The notes beneath the pieces were generated by a model that saw only the letters and a list, made by a program, of their open reading frames with translations, did no database searches and was not told the origin of the DNA. DNA of 64,000 bases from Mucilaginibacter jinjuensis (GTDB lineage Bacteria > Bacteroidota > Bacteroidia > Sphingobacteriales > Sphingobacteriaceae): the NCBI RefSeq assembly GCF_028596025.1, contig NZ_CP117167.1:4898001-4962000 (forward strand), in the 5' to 3' direction. Shown one piece after another: positions 1 to 9,810 of the stretch. The position numbers and the translations under genes were made by a program. How positions within the stretch are numbered: position 1 is the stretch's first letter; every line of letters starts with the position of its first letter.

Positions 1-1
1 G

Positions 2-184
2 GTGAAATCTAATCAATCACATAACGATCACCATGAGCAATACGCCGGCAAAGGCTATAAACTGGAGTTGAATTACGAACCTAAAAGCCTGGCAAACGAT
101 ACCATGTATACAGGCAATTGCGAGATCTGGCAGGGCAAACTACATTCGGATATAAAAGTTGAAGGCATCAGAAATAACTTATAA
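2..184 (+). CDS. C-terminal part of a hypothetical protein, cut by the window edge
   Basis: An open frame runs from the first bases of the window to a stop at 182-184. The GTG at base 2 could be a start but is as likely an internal valine codon, so the gene is treated as truncated at its 5' end. The 60 visible residues are polar and rich in His, Asn and Lys, with no signal peptide, membrane segment or motif I recognise. The next gene starts 9 bases after the stop, which suggests a shared transcript. Confidence 0.45.
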   Translation: MKSNQSHNDHHEQYAGKGYKLELNYEPKSLANDTMYTGNCEIWQGKLHSDIKVEGIRNNL

Positions 185-193
185 ATTGCCTTA

Positions 194-433
194 ATGAGTA
201 CCGAATCAAAAAAACATATCATTGTTGTAAAAAAGCTTAAGCTTAACACAACCGATGCCGATCATTTAATCTCTGATCCCTTCAACTTCGACGATATTAA
301 AGAATCTGTTAAACCTTATGTTTTCGACGAAAAAAATGTAAAGGTGGAAGTGCATGGCGATGAAATTACCTTCATTATACTTTGCTCTGAAGAAGTTAAG
401 CGATCTACCATTGGATTTAGCCAGGGGAGTTGA
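194..433 (+). CDS. Small hypothetical protein, 79 aa
   Basis: A 79-residue acidic protein that begins with ATG nine bases after the preceding gene. It starts with a Lys-rich beta-like stretch (residues 7-18) and has an alternating charged and hydrophobic pattern consistent with a small alpha/beta fold (a strand near residues 50-62). It has no cysteine pair, signal peptide or known motif. The close spacing suggests it is co-transcribed with the upstream partial gene. A palindromic repeat follows directly after the stop and may end the transcript. Function unknown. Confidence 0.55.
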   Translation: MSTESKKHIIVVKKLKLNTTDADHLISDPFNFDDIKESVKPYVFDEKNVKVEVHGDEITFIILCSEEVKRSTIGFSQGS

Positions 434-442
434 TGACTCTCT

Positions 443-555
443 CCCGTCATGCCGAACTTATTTCGGCATCCCACAGGACAGGTAGCATACTTGGCAATTT
501 AAGACATGACGTATACTTAGCGCATGGGATGCCGAAACAAGTTCGGCATGACGGG
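443..555. repeat. Palindromic intergenic repeat, type A
   Basis: Two inverted arms of about 30 bp (443-473 and 525-555) carry the core ATGCCGAA...TTCGGCAT. Each arm is itself a small hairpin. The spacer is about 50 bp. A second copy of one arm lies at 52781-52800 and continues at 54183, split by an IS. Confidence 0.85.
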
Positions 556-578
556 TGAAAGAAATCACCATAAAACCT

Positions 579-586
579 TAATTTTG
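579..586 (+). promoter_or_regulatory. Candidate Bacteroidota -7 box, 4 nt from the start codon
   Basis: TAATTTTG matches the Bacteroidota -7 consensus TAnnTTTG and ends 4 nt before the ATG of the DUF551 gene. This spacing would place transcription start at or very near the ATG, a leaderless or nearly leaderless mRNA. No clear -33 TTTG was seen. Confidence 0.45.
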
Positions 587-590
587 CCGC

Positions 591-971
591 ATGGACTGGA
601 TTTCTGTAAAAGATAAATTACCCGCACCTCAAGAACCCGTTTTGGTACTGATACATGCCGATGATGAAGACTATCTACGCTTCAACAGTATGCAGGTAGC
701 CTATCACTGGGTTAACCAATGGATTGGTAAAGACAGCGGGTTGAGCGAAGTAACCCATTGGCTCCCGCTTCCCCCAGCACCTAAAGCTCCGGTTGATACC
801 CATTTTGAAGCTGTGAAATTTGCAGCCGATAGCGTAATGAGCCATTATGTACCTGCTGATAACAAAGCCCAGTCATTCTCATTTACTCTTACCGTGGAAG
901 GCAGAACCCATACCGCTTATTACGAGCGCGACACCGATGGCTATTGGGATTTTAAGAGATACACGCAATAA
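591..971 (+). CDS. DUF551 domain protein
   Basis: 126 residues. The N-terminal 65 residues carry the DUF551 pattern: a Trp at position 3 followed by SVKDKLP, a hydrophobic strand at 17-21, and the signature VTHWLPLP at 54-61. DUF551 is a short domain of unknown function often seen in phage-related and accessory proteins. The C-terminal 60 residues, with strands around SFSFTLTVEG and an aromatic tail, do not match a family I know. The last 20 bases overlap the 3' end of the convergent membrane-protein gene. Family call is good; function is unknown. Confidence 0.75.
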   Translation: MDWISVKDKLPAPQEPVLVLIHADDEDYLRFNSMQVAYHWVNQWIGKDSGLSEVTHWLPLPPAPKAPVDTHFEAVKFAADSVMSHYVPADNKAQSFSFTLTVEGRTHTAYYERDTDGYWDFKRYTQ

Positions 972-1959
972 AAGCATCCACATCATCAACCTGCATCAGG
1001 ATTGATTGGTAAGGTTTTGATACGCCGTATAGCTTATCAACGATAACAGGCTCTTTAAAAGTAATAAGTAAATTACCGCTATTTTTAAGCACCCCGCCTT
1101 TAAGGTAAGGTTCATCAGAAGTATAATCGTTGGTGATTTTTTGCAGGGATTGGATATTATCTAACCCTGTAATTGCCCGCCAGCGCAGGCCTGTGCGGAG
1201 TATGATCGTATCCTCATTAATCAGCACCTTACGTTTAAGCATAGCTGATAGATCGGCAATAAAAACAATGCTGCTATAAGCAGATAGTACTGTCAGAATA
1301 ATAGCTGCGGTATGGCTCCATTTCATCAGGAGCAAGTGCATGGGTACAATTTCAATCAATATCACGGCAAACAATACGCACCATATAGCCACGTAACCAC
1401 AATCTTTATAAGTGCTGAATGATTGGTATTGCGCATCTACCTTTTCCTTTTTCCAAAAGAGCAATCCGTATCTTAATACAGCAACTTCGGCAGCTAGTAC
1501 TTTTATAGCGGGTGAGCGGCCCAGTGCTCCAGCCATACTTAAACGCAGGTTATAGATAGGATCGGCAAAGGCAGTGTGGTGTATCAGATAGGCAGCCCTT
1601 ATTTTTTTGATTTGCGTTATGGCATATCCAATCACAAACAATTCGGCCAATACACTTAGCTTGCGGATCTGTAAAATGTAACTACGCTGCTGTTGCGGTA
1701 ATACCAAATAAGCCAATCCGCAGCAAACACTAAAAACAAGGAACAAACTTTTGGCCGAAACTTTTAACGGCCTTACAATAACAATGTAAAATAGTACAGG
1801 GAAGGTAAGTACAAAATCGGCCAGCAAGCCATTGGCAACTTTATCGCGCACAGCTAATGGAACTGCATGTAATATCGTCAGTCCACCGAAAAATATCGCG
1901 AAAGCAATGAGGATAATGGATATAATGTTACGGTTTGGGCGGAGGGAAATGGCTATCAT
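952..1959 (-). CDS. Hypothetical multi-pass membrane protein
   Basis: 335 residues with about six hydrophobic segments: near residues 12-30, 49-65, 71-88, 100-117, and a pair around 190-238. A soluble tail of about 100 residues follows the last one. The tail contains strand-like stretches (VLINEDTIILRTG and later LLITFKEP) reminiscent of a PH-like bacterial domain after transmembrane helices, but I cannot assign a family. It overlaps the DUF551 gene by 20 bp at the 3' ends. No signal for a partner gene; it appears to be a single transcription unit. Confidence 0.65.
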   Translation of the reverse strand: MIAISLRPNRNIISIILIAFAIFFGGLTILHAVPLAVRDKVANGLLADFVLTFPVLFYIVIVRPLKVSAKSLFLVFSVCCGLAYLVLPQQQRSYILQIRKLSVLAELFVIGYAITQIKKIRAAYLIHHTAFADPIYNLRLSMAGALGRSPAIKVLAAEVAVLRYGLLFWKKEKVDAQYQSFSTYKDCGYVAIWCVLFAVILIEIVPMHLLLMKWSHTAAIILTVLSAYSSIVFIADLSAMLKRKVLINEDTIILRTGLRWRAITGLDNIQSLQKITNDYTSDEPYLKGGVLKNSGNLLITFKEPVIVDKLYGVSKPYQSILMQVDDVDAFIACIS

Positions 1960-2026
1960 TATTTTGAGATTGAGGACAGCTTAAAGATAGTGATAAAAGC
2001 TTTTTGTTATTATGTAATTTATGAGG

Positions 2027-2150
2027 GGCTGTCACACTGAGGCACTCGAAGTGTCGCGCGTAGAGGCCTGCCCACCATACTTCGACGGAGCTCAGCATGA
2101 CAGCCGATTTGTTGTAAAGAAGATTGCCACGCTACCGCTCGCAATGACAA
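2027..2150. repeat. Palindromic repeat type B, plus a type C half
   Basis: 2027-2104 is an imperfect palindrome with ends GCTGTCACACTGAGGC and CTCAGCATGACAGC (type B). 2121-2150 is one arm of the type C palindrome (GATTGCCACGCT...GCAATGAC). They fill the gap between two minus-strand genes. Confidence 0.8.
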
Positions 2151-2159
2151 ATTTTCCCC

Positions 2160-3164
2160 CTACAACAACTTCCGCACAATCAAAAACGCGCCCGTAGCAG
2201 CCAAGCTTGCTATACCTGCCAGCTTTGCTCTGCTTTTGGTTATTTTTTTAGAAGCGTAGCCGCCTGCTATTTTATAGTCAGTGCGTTTATCGCCCGGCTC
2301 AAAAATAGTTCCGTTGGTTACGGGTTCGCATTCGGCATTTTTAAAATAATGCTGCATAAATTTAAGCAGTCCGAAGCGGGTAATTTTGGGTGATAACGAC
2401 TGGCCGATCTTCGCCATAAAAGCAGTGCTGCCAATTACTACACTATCGCGCGGGTTTTGTACCAGGCCTACAATTTCGGAGGCTACCTTAGTTGTAGGGA
2501 TTACCGGCGGGATAGGCTTTAACTTCTTACCTGTGTAATTGCCAGCATGCACCGGCCCGGGCGTATCTACAAAACCGGCGTATACATCGCAGATATGAAT
2601 ATCGGGGAAGTCGATCATTTCGGTACGCAATGCTTCTGCATAACCACGTGCGCCAAACTTACTGGCTGTATACGCCACAGAGTAAGGCATAGCCACATAA
2701 GCACCTGCCGAATTCATATTAATTAATGTGCCGTAGCGTTGCTTTTTAAAATATGGCATGGCAGCGTAAGCACCATGTATGTACCCCATCAGGTTGGTTT
2801 GGATTACCTGGGTATGGGCTTCGAGCGGTACGGCGCTAAATTCGCCCAGCAAGCCTATACCTGCAATGTTGATCCACACATCAATACATTTTCCAAAAGT
2901 ACAGGCGTCTTTAGCCAGTTCTTTAACGGCGTCGGGGTCGGTTACATCGGTTACTATGGCAATAGATTTGGCACCGAGGCGGTCGCATACATCAACAACT
3001 TCGTCGAGCGCTTCTTTGCTACGGGCGGCCAGTACCAATTTACAGCCATACTGCGCCAACTCAATTGCGGTGGCCCGGCCTATGCCGCTAGACGCACCTG
3101 TTATTACAATAGTTTGCTTATTAAGCGGTTGGCGGACATCAATTCTGGAACTGAATAAACTCAT
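2160..3164 (-). CDS. SDR family NAD(P)-dependent oxidoreductase with C-terminal hydrophobic tail
   Basis: A classical short-chain dehydrogenase/reductase of 334 residues. The cofactor motif TGASSGIG is at 22-29, the NxAG-type motif at 99-102, Asn124, and the catalytic triad Ser152, Tyr165 and Lys169 (YTASK). SDR cores are about 250 residues; here an extra 80 end in a hydrophobic stretch (last 20 residues, LAGIASLAATGAFLIV), which may anchor the protein to the membrane. Members of this subgroup reduce or oxidise alcohols and ketones; the substrate cannot be told. It is transcribed divergently from the MFS transporter, but nothing proves a functional link. Confidence 0.88.
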   Translation of the reverse strand: MSLFSSRIDVRQPLNKQTIVITGASSGIGRATAIELAQYGCKLVLAARSKEALDEVVDVCDRLGAKSIAIVTDVTDPDAVKELAKDACTFGKCIDVWINIAGIGLLGEFSAVPLEAHTQVIQTNLMGYIHGAYAAMPYFKKQRYGTLINMNSAGAYVAMPYSVAYTASKFGARGYAEALRTEMIDFPDIHICDVYAGFVDTPGPVHAGNYTGKKLKPIPPVIPTTKVASEIVGLVQNPRDSVVIGSTAFMAKIGQSLSPKITRFGLLKFMQHYFKNAECEPVTNGTIFEPGDKRTDYKIAGGYASKKITKSRAKLAGIASLAATGAFLIVRKLL

Positions 3165-3318
3165 GCGGGTAATTTGTTTTACAGCGTAAGATATAAGAAC
3201 CCAATTAGCTATTGAAAGGTTTATGAAATTTTATTTTAGCGCAAACTCCCGTTATCAAATTTACTCCGCAACAGGCATTTATCTCAAAGTGTTATTCGGA
3301 CACATAAAACTTTAAATG

Positions 3319-3326
3319 TATTTTTG
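3319..3326 (+). promoter_or_regulatory. Candidate -7 box for the MFS gene
   Basis: TATTTTTG fits TAnnTTTG and ends 26 nt before the ATG at 3353, in the divergent gap with the SDR gene. No convincing -33 element was found. Confidence 0.4.
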
Positions 3327-3352
3327 CGGCGGGTTACAAACAGGGATATAAA

Positions 3353-4519
3353 ATGACAACAGAACAAATTGAGTTAAAATCAACAGCGCTTCGCCCGGCG
3401 GTATTAAGGGCAGCGGTTGGGGCTATGTTTTTTATGGCGGGTTTATGCTTTGCCAGCTGGGCTTCGCGCATTGCCACTATTCAGCAAAAACTCAATTTAT
3501 CTGATGCTGCACTTGGCGGTGTATTGTTTGCTTTGCCTGTGGGTTTAATGCTATCGCTTCCATTTTCGGGCTGGGCGGTTAATAAAATTGGCAGCCGCAT
3601 ACTACTCACTATCGCTATTATTACGTATAGCATATTGCTGGTTAGCCTTGGTTCTGTAACACATGTTTACCAACTTATTATGTGCCTTGTAGCATTCGGT
3701 TTTGCCAGCAATGCCACCAATATTGCTGTAAATACACAGGCCGTAGCTACCGAAAAATTGTATACCAAGCCCATCATGGCTTCCTTCCACGGTTTGTGGA
3801 GTTTGGCTGGTTTTACGGGTGCGGGTATCGGCACCTTTATGATTGGTAAAAACATCCAGCCGATGTATCACTTCATGCTTATTTGTGCGATGACGGTCAT
3901 AGTGGTATTATTCTGCTTGCAATACCTGCACAATGATCGCAACGACCACACCAGCAGCGGACCGGCTTTTGTGATCCCCGATAAATCATTAATTAAACTC
4001 GGCCTCATAGCTTTCTGCTCCATGATTTGCGAGGGTGCCATGTTCGACTGGAGCGTGATCTATTTCAAGAAAATTGTACTGGCCGAAAAAGCCTGGATAG
4101 CCGCAGGCTATACCGCCTTTATGTGCACCATGGCTACCGGCCGTTTTATTGCCGATTGGTTTTCAGCTCGTTTCGGCCTGAAAAGAACCTTGCAAATTAG
4201 CGGTACACTGACTGCAACCGGATTAATGATTGCCGTGTTATTCCCAACCCTGTATACTGCAATCGGTGGCTTTTTACTGGTTGGTTTCGGCGTATCATCA
4301 GTAGTGCCGATGGTTTATAGTGCAGCAGGGCGGTCTAAAACCATGTCACCAGGTGCGGCTATTGCTGCGGTATCAACTATTAGCTTTGTAGGCTTTTTAG
4401 TTGGCCCACCGGTTATTGGTTTTCTGGCAGGCGCATTTACGTTAAGGGTTTCGTTTACATTTATTGCACTGATGGGGACCTGTGTGGTGATATTGGCTAC
4501 TAAGGCGAAGGTGGAGTAA
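3353..4519 (+). CDS. MFS transporter
   Basis: 388 residues arranged as about twelve hydrophobic helices with a longer cytoplasmic loop around residues 190-210, typical of the major facilitator superfamily. The first helix carries FMAGLCFASWASRI, and the loop between helices 2 and 3 carries a degenerate MFS motif A-like stretch (GWAVNKIGSR). The sequence resembles the YbjJ-like/sugar-type MFS subgroup, so a small polar solute or export role is possible, but the substrate is not readable. It is monocistronic, with a 28-bp-armed palindrome immediately downstream. Confidence 0.85.
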   Translation: MTTEQIELKSTALRPAVLRAAVGAMFFMAGLCFASWASRIATIQQKLNLSDAALGGVLFALPVGLMLSLPFSGWAVNKIGSRILLTIAIITYSILLVSLGSVTHVYQLIMCLVAFGFASNATNIAVNTQAVATEKLYTKPIMASFHGLWSLAGFTGAGIGTFMIGKNIQPMYHFMLICAMTVIVVLFCLQYLHNDRNDHTSSGPAFVIPDKSLIKLGLIAFCSMICEGAMFDWSVIYFKKIVLAEKAWIAAGYTAFMCTMATGRFIADWFSARFGLKRTLQISGTLTATGLMIAVLFPTLYTAIGGFLLVGFGVSSVVPMVYSAAGRSKTMSPGAAIAAVSTISFVGFLVGPPVIGFLAGAFTLRVSFTFIALMGTCVVILATKAKVE

Positions 4520-4538
4520 GGTAAGTTTAAAAAAGTAA

Positions 4539-4668
4539 ATGCAGTCGCTCGGCTCTTGCCGAGTGACGACTATCAATGGGGCCCCGGCCTTTATTAATCT
4601 AATTTTTTACTAATGTCGGCCAGAGGCCGCAAAATATTAGTCACTCGGCAAGAGCCGAGCGACTGCAT
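4539..4668. repeat. Long palindrome with 28-bp perfect arms, type E
   Basis: 4539-4566 and 4641-4668 are exact inverted copies containing GCAGTCGCTCGGCTCTTGCC. The 74-bp centre has a second, weaker palindrome (GGCCCCGGCC... with CGGCCAGAGGCCG). It sits between the convergent MFS and phosphodiesterase genes and could act as a bidirectional terminator or be a mobile palindromic unit. Confidence 0.85.
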
Positions 4669-4680
4669 GAGATCCAATAA

Positions 4681-4745
4681 CTATTGGCGACGAGATTGCT
4701 TCCCCGAAGTAAATTCGGGACAGGCCGTTCCTCGCAATGACAAAT
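4681..4745. repeat. Partial palindromic repeat, type C
   Basis: Contains one arm of type C (GAGATTGCTTC near the start and CCTCGCAATGACA at the end). The other end is degenerate. Confidence 0.65.
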
Positions 4746-4789
4746 TTTGTGTTTATATCCCGATTCTTGACTCTCAATTCCCGATTCTC

Positions 4790-5737
4790 TTATAAAGAGA
4801 TCGCTTCACCCTGTTTCGGATAAATTAAATGCAGTTGTAATTTATTCTCCGCATTTAACTGTTGCTTAATTTTAACGATATTGGTTTGCGGTAGTTTAAG
4901 GTGGGTAATAATAACGTTGAAGCCTTTCAATTCACCTGCTCCTGTGAGTGTTTCCAGCTCTGTAAATTCGCTCATTAACCATTTTGGAGTGAAGTGACCG
5001 AAGAGTGATTTATCCGGCTGCTCATCCGGAAATGAGGTTTCGATCATAATCGCTTTTAAGCTTTTATTTTTAATCAGCGGGGCTATCGCTTCCCAAAGTT
5101 TGTGCATGTTGGTGCTTTTCTCAATGGCATCGGGGCCGGTATCTCCCAGGTATAAAACATAGCTGTTTTGGCTTTTTACCAAAAAGGCTGTACTTATTAA
5201 ATTAGAGTGGCTTAGCGGAAAAGCCTTTACCGTCATTTCGGTGTTTTTGATCGGCATTTCTTCGCCTGGGGTTAATACCTCGTAATGGTATTTTTTAAGC
5301 GCAGGGGCTTCGCCGGCATCGGCAAAATTGGCCCAGCTGGTCCAGGTAAAGTAATGGGTTTCGAGGGTTTTCAGGCAATCAGCAAAACCGTAAATGCTCT
5401 TCGTGCTGTCATCCGGCGAGTTCAGTATCAAGCCTGATACATGGTCGAGGTGCGAGTGCGAAATAAAATAGCCTTTAATATATTGCCTTAAAACATGCTC
5501 TGCGGGCACATTAAATACTTTATTGGCCACAGCTTTGTTAATGCCTGCACGCAGTGTACCGGCATCGAGGCATATATAATGATCAGAACCCTGGGGCGCT
5601 AACATATAGGCCGAGAGGTTGCTTTCGTCGGCACCGCCTAAAACACCAAGCGGCACCAATTTAAAATTATGCTGGGCATTGGCCGACATTACAGCGAAAC
5701 AAAAAAACAGGGTAATAACGTATCTGATATTAATCAT
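4790..5737 (-). CDS. Secreted class II 3',5'-cyclic-nucleotide phosphodiesterase
   Basis: 315 residues. A signal peptide is visible at 1-22 (hydrophobic core followed by SANAQ), so the protein is periplasmic or exported. The metal-binding motif HSHLDHVSG at 94-102 is the signature of the class II cyclic nucleotide phosphodiesterases, a branch of the metallo-beta-lactamase fold (yeast Pde1, Vibrio CpdP). Further metal-ligand candidates occur in LYLGDTGPD and IETSFPDEQ. It would hydrolyse cAMP or cGMP to the 5' monophosphate. Periplasmic location points to nucleotide scavenging more than signalling, which is inference. Length matches the family. Confidence 0.87.
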   Translation of the reverse strand: MINIRYVITLFFCFAVMSANAQHNFKLVPLGVLGGADESNLSAYMLAPQGSDHYICLDAGTLRAGINKAVANKVFNVPAEHVLRQYIKGYFISHSHLDHVSGLILNSPDDSTKSIYGFADCLKTLETHYFTWTSWANFADAGEAPALKKYHYEVLTPGEEMPIKNTEMTVKAFPLSHSNLISTAFLVKSQNSYVLYLGDTGPDAIEKSTNMHKLWEAIAPLIKNKSLKAIMIETSFPDEQPDKSLFGHFTPKWLMSEFTELETLTGAGELKGFNVIITHLKLPQTNIVKIKQQLNAENKLQLHLIYPKQGEAISL

Positions 5738-5816
5738 GCACTATTTGTATTAAGTACCGCAATTTAGAAAAAACTAAATTACACGTATATTAAATAACAG
5801 TACATTTATAACTGCA

Positions 5817-6011
5817 TTAACGGTTTTTTACAACAATATACCTGTTTCTGAGGCAATTGGTGCAAAAGTATTTTTTTAACGGCAACCAAAACAAAAATAC
5901 CTTTACAAGCGGCCCGCGAGGGACTCTTAAGTGCAAGATATGCTTACACTTTTTGCAAGTATGATACGTTTGCCTTTGTTGAATTGGGGTCACATTCATT
6001 TGAGCAATCAT
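5817..6011 (-). CDS. Small four-cysteine (zinc-ribbon-like) protein
   Basis: 64 residues with two CxxC knuckles, Cys19/Cys22 and Cys50/Cys53, spaced 27 residues apart. This pattern fits a zinc ribbon. Between them lies an uninterrupted hydrophobic stretch (VFLFWLPLKKYF). The first knuckle follows YHTCKKC. I do not recognise a named family. The spacing of cysteines and the good ATG make a real gene more likely than chance. It stands alone between the phosphodiesterase and the AI-2E permease genes; the 278 bp to the permease are AT-rich with nothing else recognisable. Confidence 0.6.
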   Translation of the reverse strand: MIAQMNVTPIQQRQTYHTCKKCKHILHLRVPRGPLVKVFLFWLPLKKYFCTNCLRNRYIVVKNR

Positions 6012-6289
6012 GCTTATTTTTAAAAAATGGAATACTAAAGTTTTGCCAGGCGGGTAAAGGCAGATTCCAACTGAATAAACAGCTGGGCGTATTAAATTAA
6101 TCAGGGCACTACTTTAATATTATATATTAAATTATACTATAAAATTAGTGCTTTATACGTCTTAAACGCATTTTTTGATGTTAAGAAATCGATTAGTAAC
6201 AAGAAAGTTACAAAACAAATATTCATTAACTTTAAATTAATAATACTTAACTAAAGTTCGGTCGAATTAATCAAAGGGTAAATTAAAAT

Positions 6290-7384
6290 TTACTCGGTTT
6301 TCATTTTCTTTTGTTCCGATTTCTTAAACTCGTAATCGCCCCCTAATAAATAACCCCAGGGCTTAAGATCTTCAATACGATCAAAAATGATTTTAAGGAT
6401 GGCAATAGTTGGAATTGACAGGAACATGCCCGAAAGGCCCCACAACATTTCACCAATCAATATCCCCAGGAAAGTAATCAGTGCATTTAGCCTCACCTTT
6501 GAACCTACAATTACCGGTAGCAAAAAGTTGGCATCAACAGCATGTATAACTATTACGCCTACAGCTACAAACAAAGCTTTACTCATGGCGCCAGTAGCAA
6601 AGGTGATAATGGTACTTAGTAATAAAGCAGTAAAAATACCTATGTAAGGTATAATGTTAAACAGCCCGGTTATAATACCCAGCAAAGCGGCGTATTTAAT
6701 GCCAATAACCCAAAATAAAGCACATGCAATACATGATACCACCAGCATCTCTAACAAAAGCCCAACGATGTACTGCCGTAAAATAGATTGAATGTTTTCT
6801 GCAATATCATGAACCAATGCTGTGTGCTTTTTACCAAAGGCCTTTAACACAAACTGCAATAATAGCCTGCGATATATGAGCAGCAGAAAAGTAAAGATGA
6901 TAATGAACGCAAAAAACAACATGAGCGATGATACCGATAAAAAGGTAGCCCCTATAACCTCTGTGCCCGATGACATGATTTTTTTTGTGGTATTATGCAC
7001 ATAAACCATCTGCTTATCTACATTTAAGTGAAATGTAGATTCTATCCACTGCTGGATATCCCCGGTTGATTGGTCTATTTGCTTTTTCAGCATTGGCCAG
7101 TCATCAGCCAGGCTGGATATACGTGTACCTATCAGGTAACAAATGCCGCCAATAGCAGCAATCATAATCAAAATAGATATAAAGGCACCTGCGCTTCGCG
7201 GCAGGCGGAGCTTGTTTTCCAGAAAATTAGATAATGGCAATAGTAATATAGCAAACAAAAACCCAAACATTAGCGGGTCCAAAATCTCTTTCCCGATAAT
7301 AATGAGGTAGCCAAGCGAAATAATGCCAATTAAGGTAAGCGCAAGTTTGGCATAAAAAGGCATGGTAGGTAGTTTTGTAATCAT
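6290..7384 (-). CDS. AI-2E family transporter (PerM/YdiK-like permease)
   Basis: 364 residues with about eight transmembrane segments: two near the N-terminus (15-30, 34-52), one at 60-85, a periplasmic or soluble segment about 90-145, then a cluster of helices from 148 to 340. The C-terminal block around GLFNIIPYIGIFTALL and LNALITFLGILIGEMLWGLSGMFLSIP is the conserved core of the AI-2E/UPF0118 family. Family members include TqsA, linked to autoinducer-2 export, and sodium/proton antiporter-like proteins, so the substrate is uncertain. The soluble tail is short and charged. It is divergent from ligA. Confidence 0.87.
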   Translation of the reverse strand: MITKLPTMPFYAKLALTLIGIISLGYLIIIGKEILDPLMFGFLFAILLLPLSNFLENKLRLPRSAGAFISILIMIAAIGGICYLIGTRISSLADDWPMLKKQIDQSTGDIQQWIESTFHLNVDKQMVYVHNTTKKIMSSGTEVIGATFLSVSSLMLFFAFIIIFTFLLLIYRRLLLQFVLKAFGKKHTALVHDIAENIQSILRQYIVGLLLEMLVVSCIACALFWVIGIKYAALLGIITGLFNIIPYIGIFTALLLSTIITFATGAMSKALFVAVGVIVIHAVDANFLLPVIVGSKVRLNALITFLGILIGEMLWGLSGMFLSIPTIAILKIIFDRIEDLKPWGYLLGGDYEFKKSEQKKMKTE

Positions 7385-7481
7385 AATTAAGCTATTGGCC
7401 GGGTGTTTCTAATTATTAAATATAGTGTTTTTAACATCAACTTGGCTTTTATGTTTCGCAGGCAAACATGGTTAATGTTTG

Positions 7482-9532
<2,051 letters not shown>

Positions 9533-9580
9533 GGATTTCGGAAGTCGGATTTTCGATTTCGGATTTTAATTTAAATATAC

Positions 9581-9662
9581 CGTCATTGCGAGGTACGAAG
9601 CAATCCCCGACTTACAGAGTGGCTCTGTATAGTTCGCGATTGCTTCGTACCTCGCAATGACG
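9581..9662. repeat. Palindromic repeat type C, complete copy
   Basis: Arms CGTCATTGCGAGGTACGAAG and the inverse at the right end are near perfect over about 25 bp. The centre has a second small palindrome (ACAGAGTGGCTCTGT). It follows ligA, after a short CCGAAAT-type low-complexity tract at 9534-9568. Downstream at 9687-9735 the phrase GCGTTTGCAACGC occurs twice. Confidence 0.88.
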
Positions 9663-9810
9663 TTCTTTGGGCAAAAGATCCAACTTGCGCGCGTTTGCAA
9701 CGCGTGCTTAAAACTTCCTGGCGTTTGCAACGCCTCTTCAAAATCTCATTAACACAATTTAACACCCCATTCTAACAGATTTTTTACATCTTTAAGCACA
9801 ACACCTGTGT

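Noticed and set aside
4613-4795. Open frame of 60 aa on the plus strand
   Set aside because: It runs through the type E and type C repeats and has no family character.
9583-9765. 60-aa minus-strand frame after ligA
   Set aside because: It is translated repeat DNA (type C palindrome).
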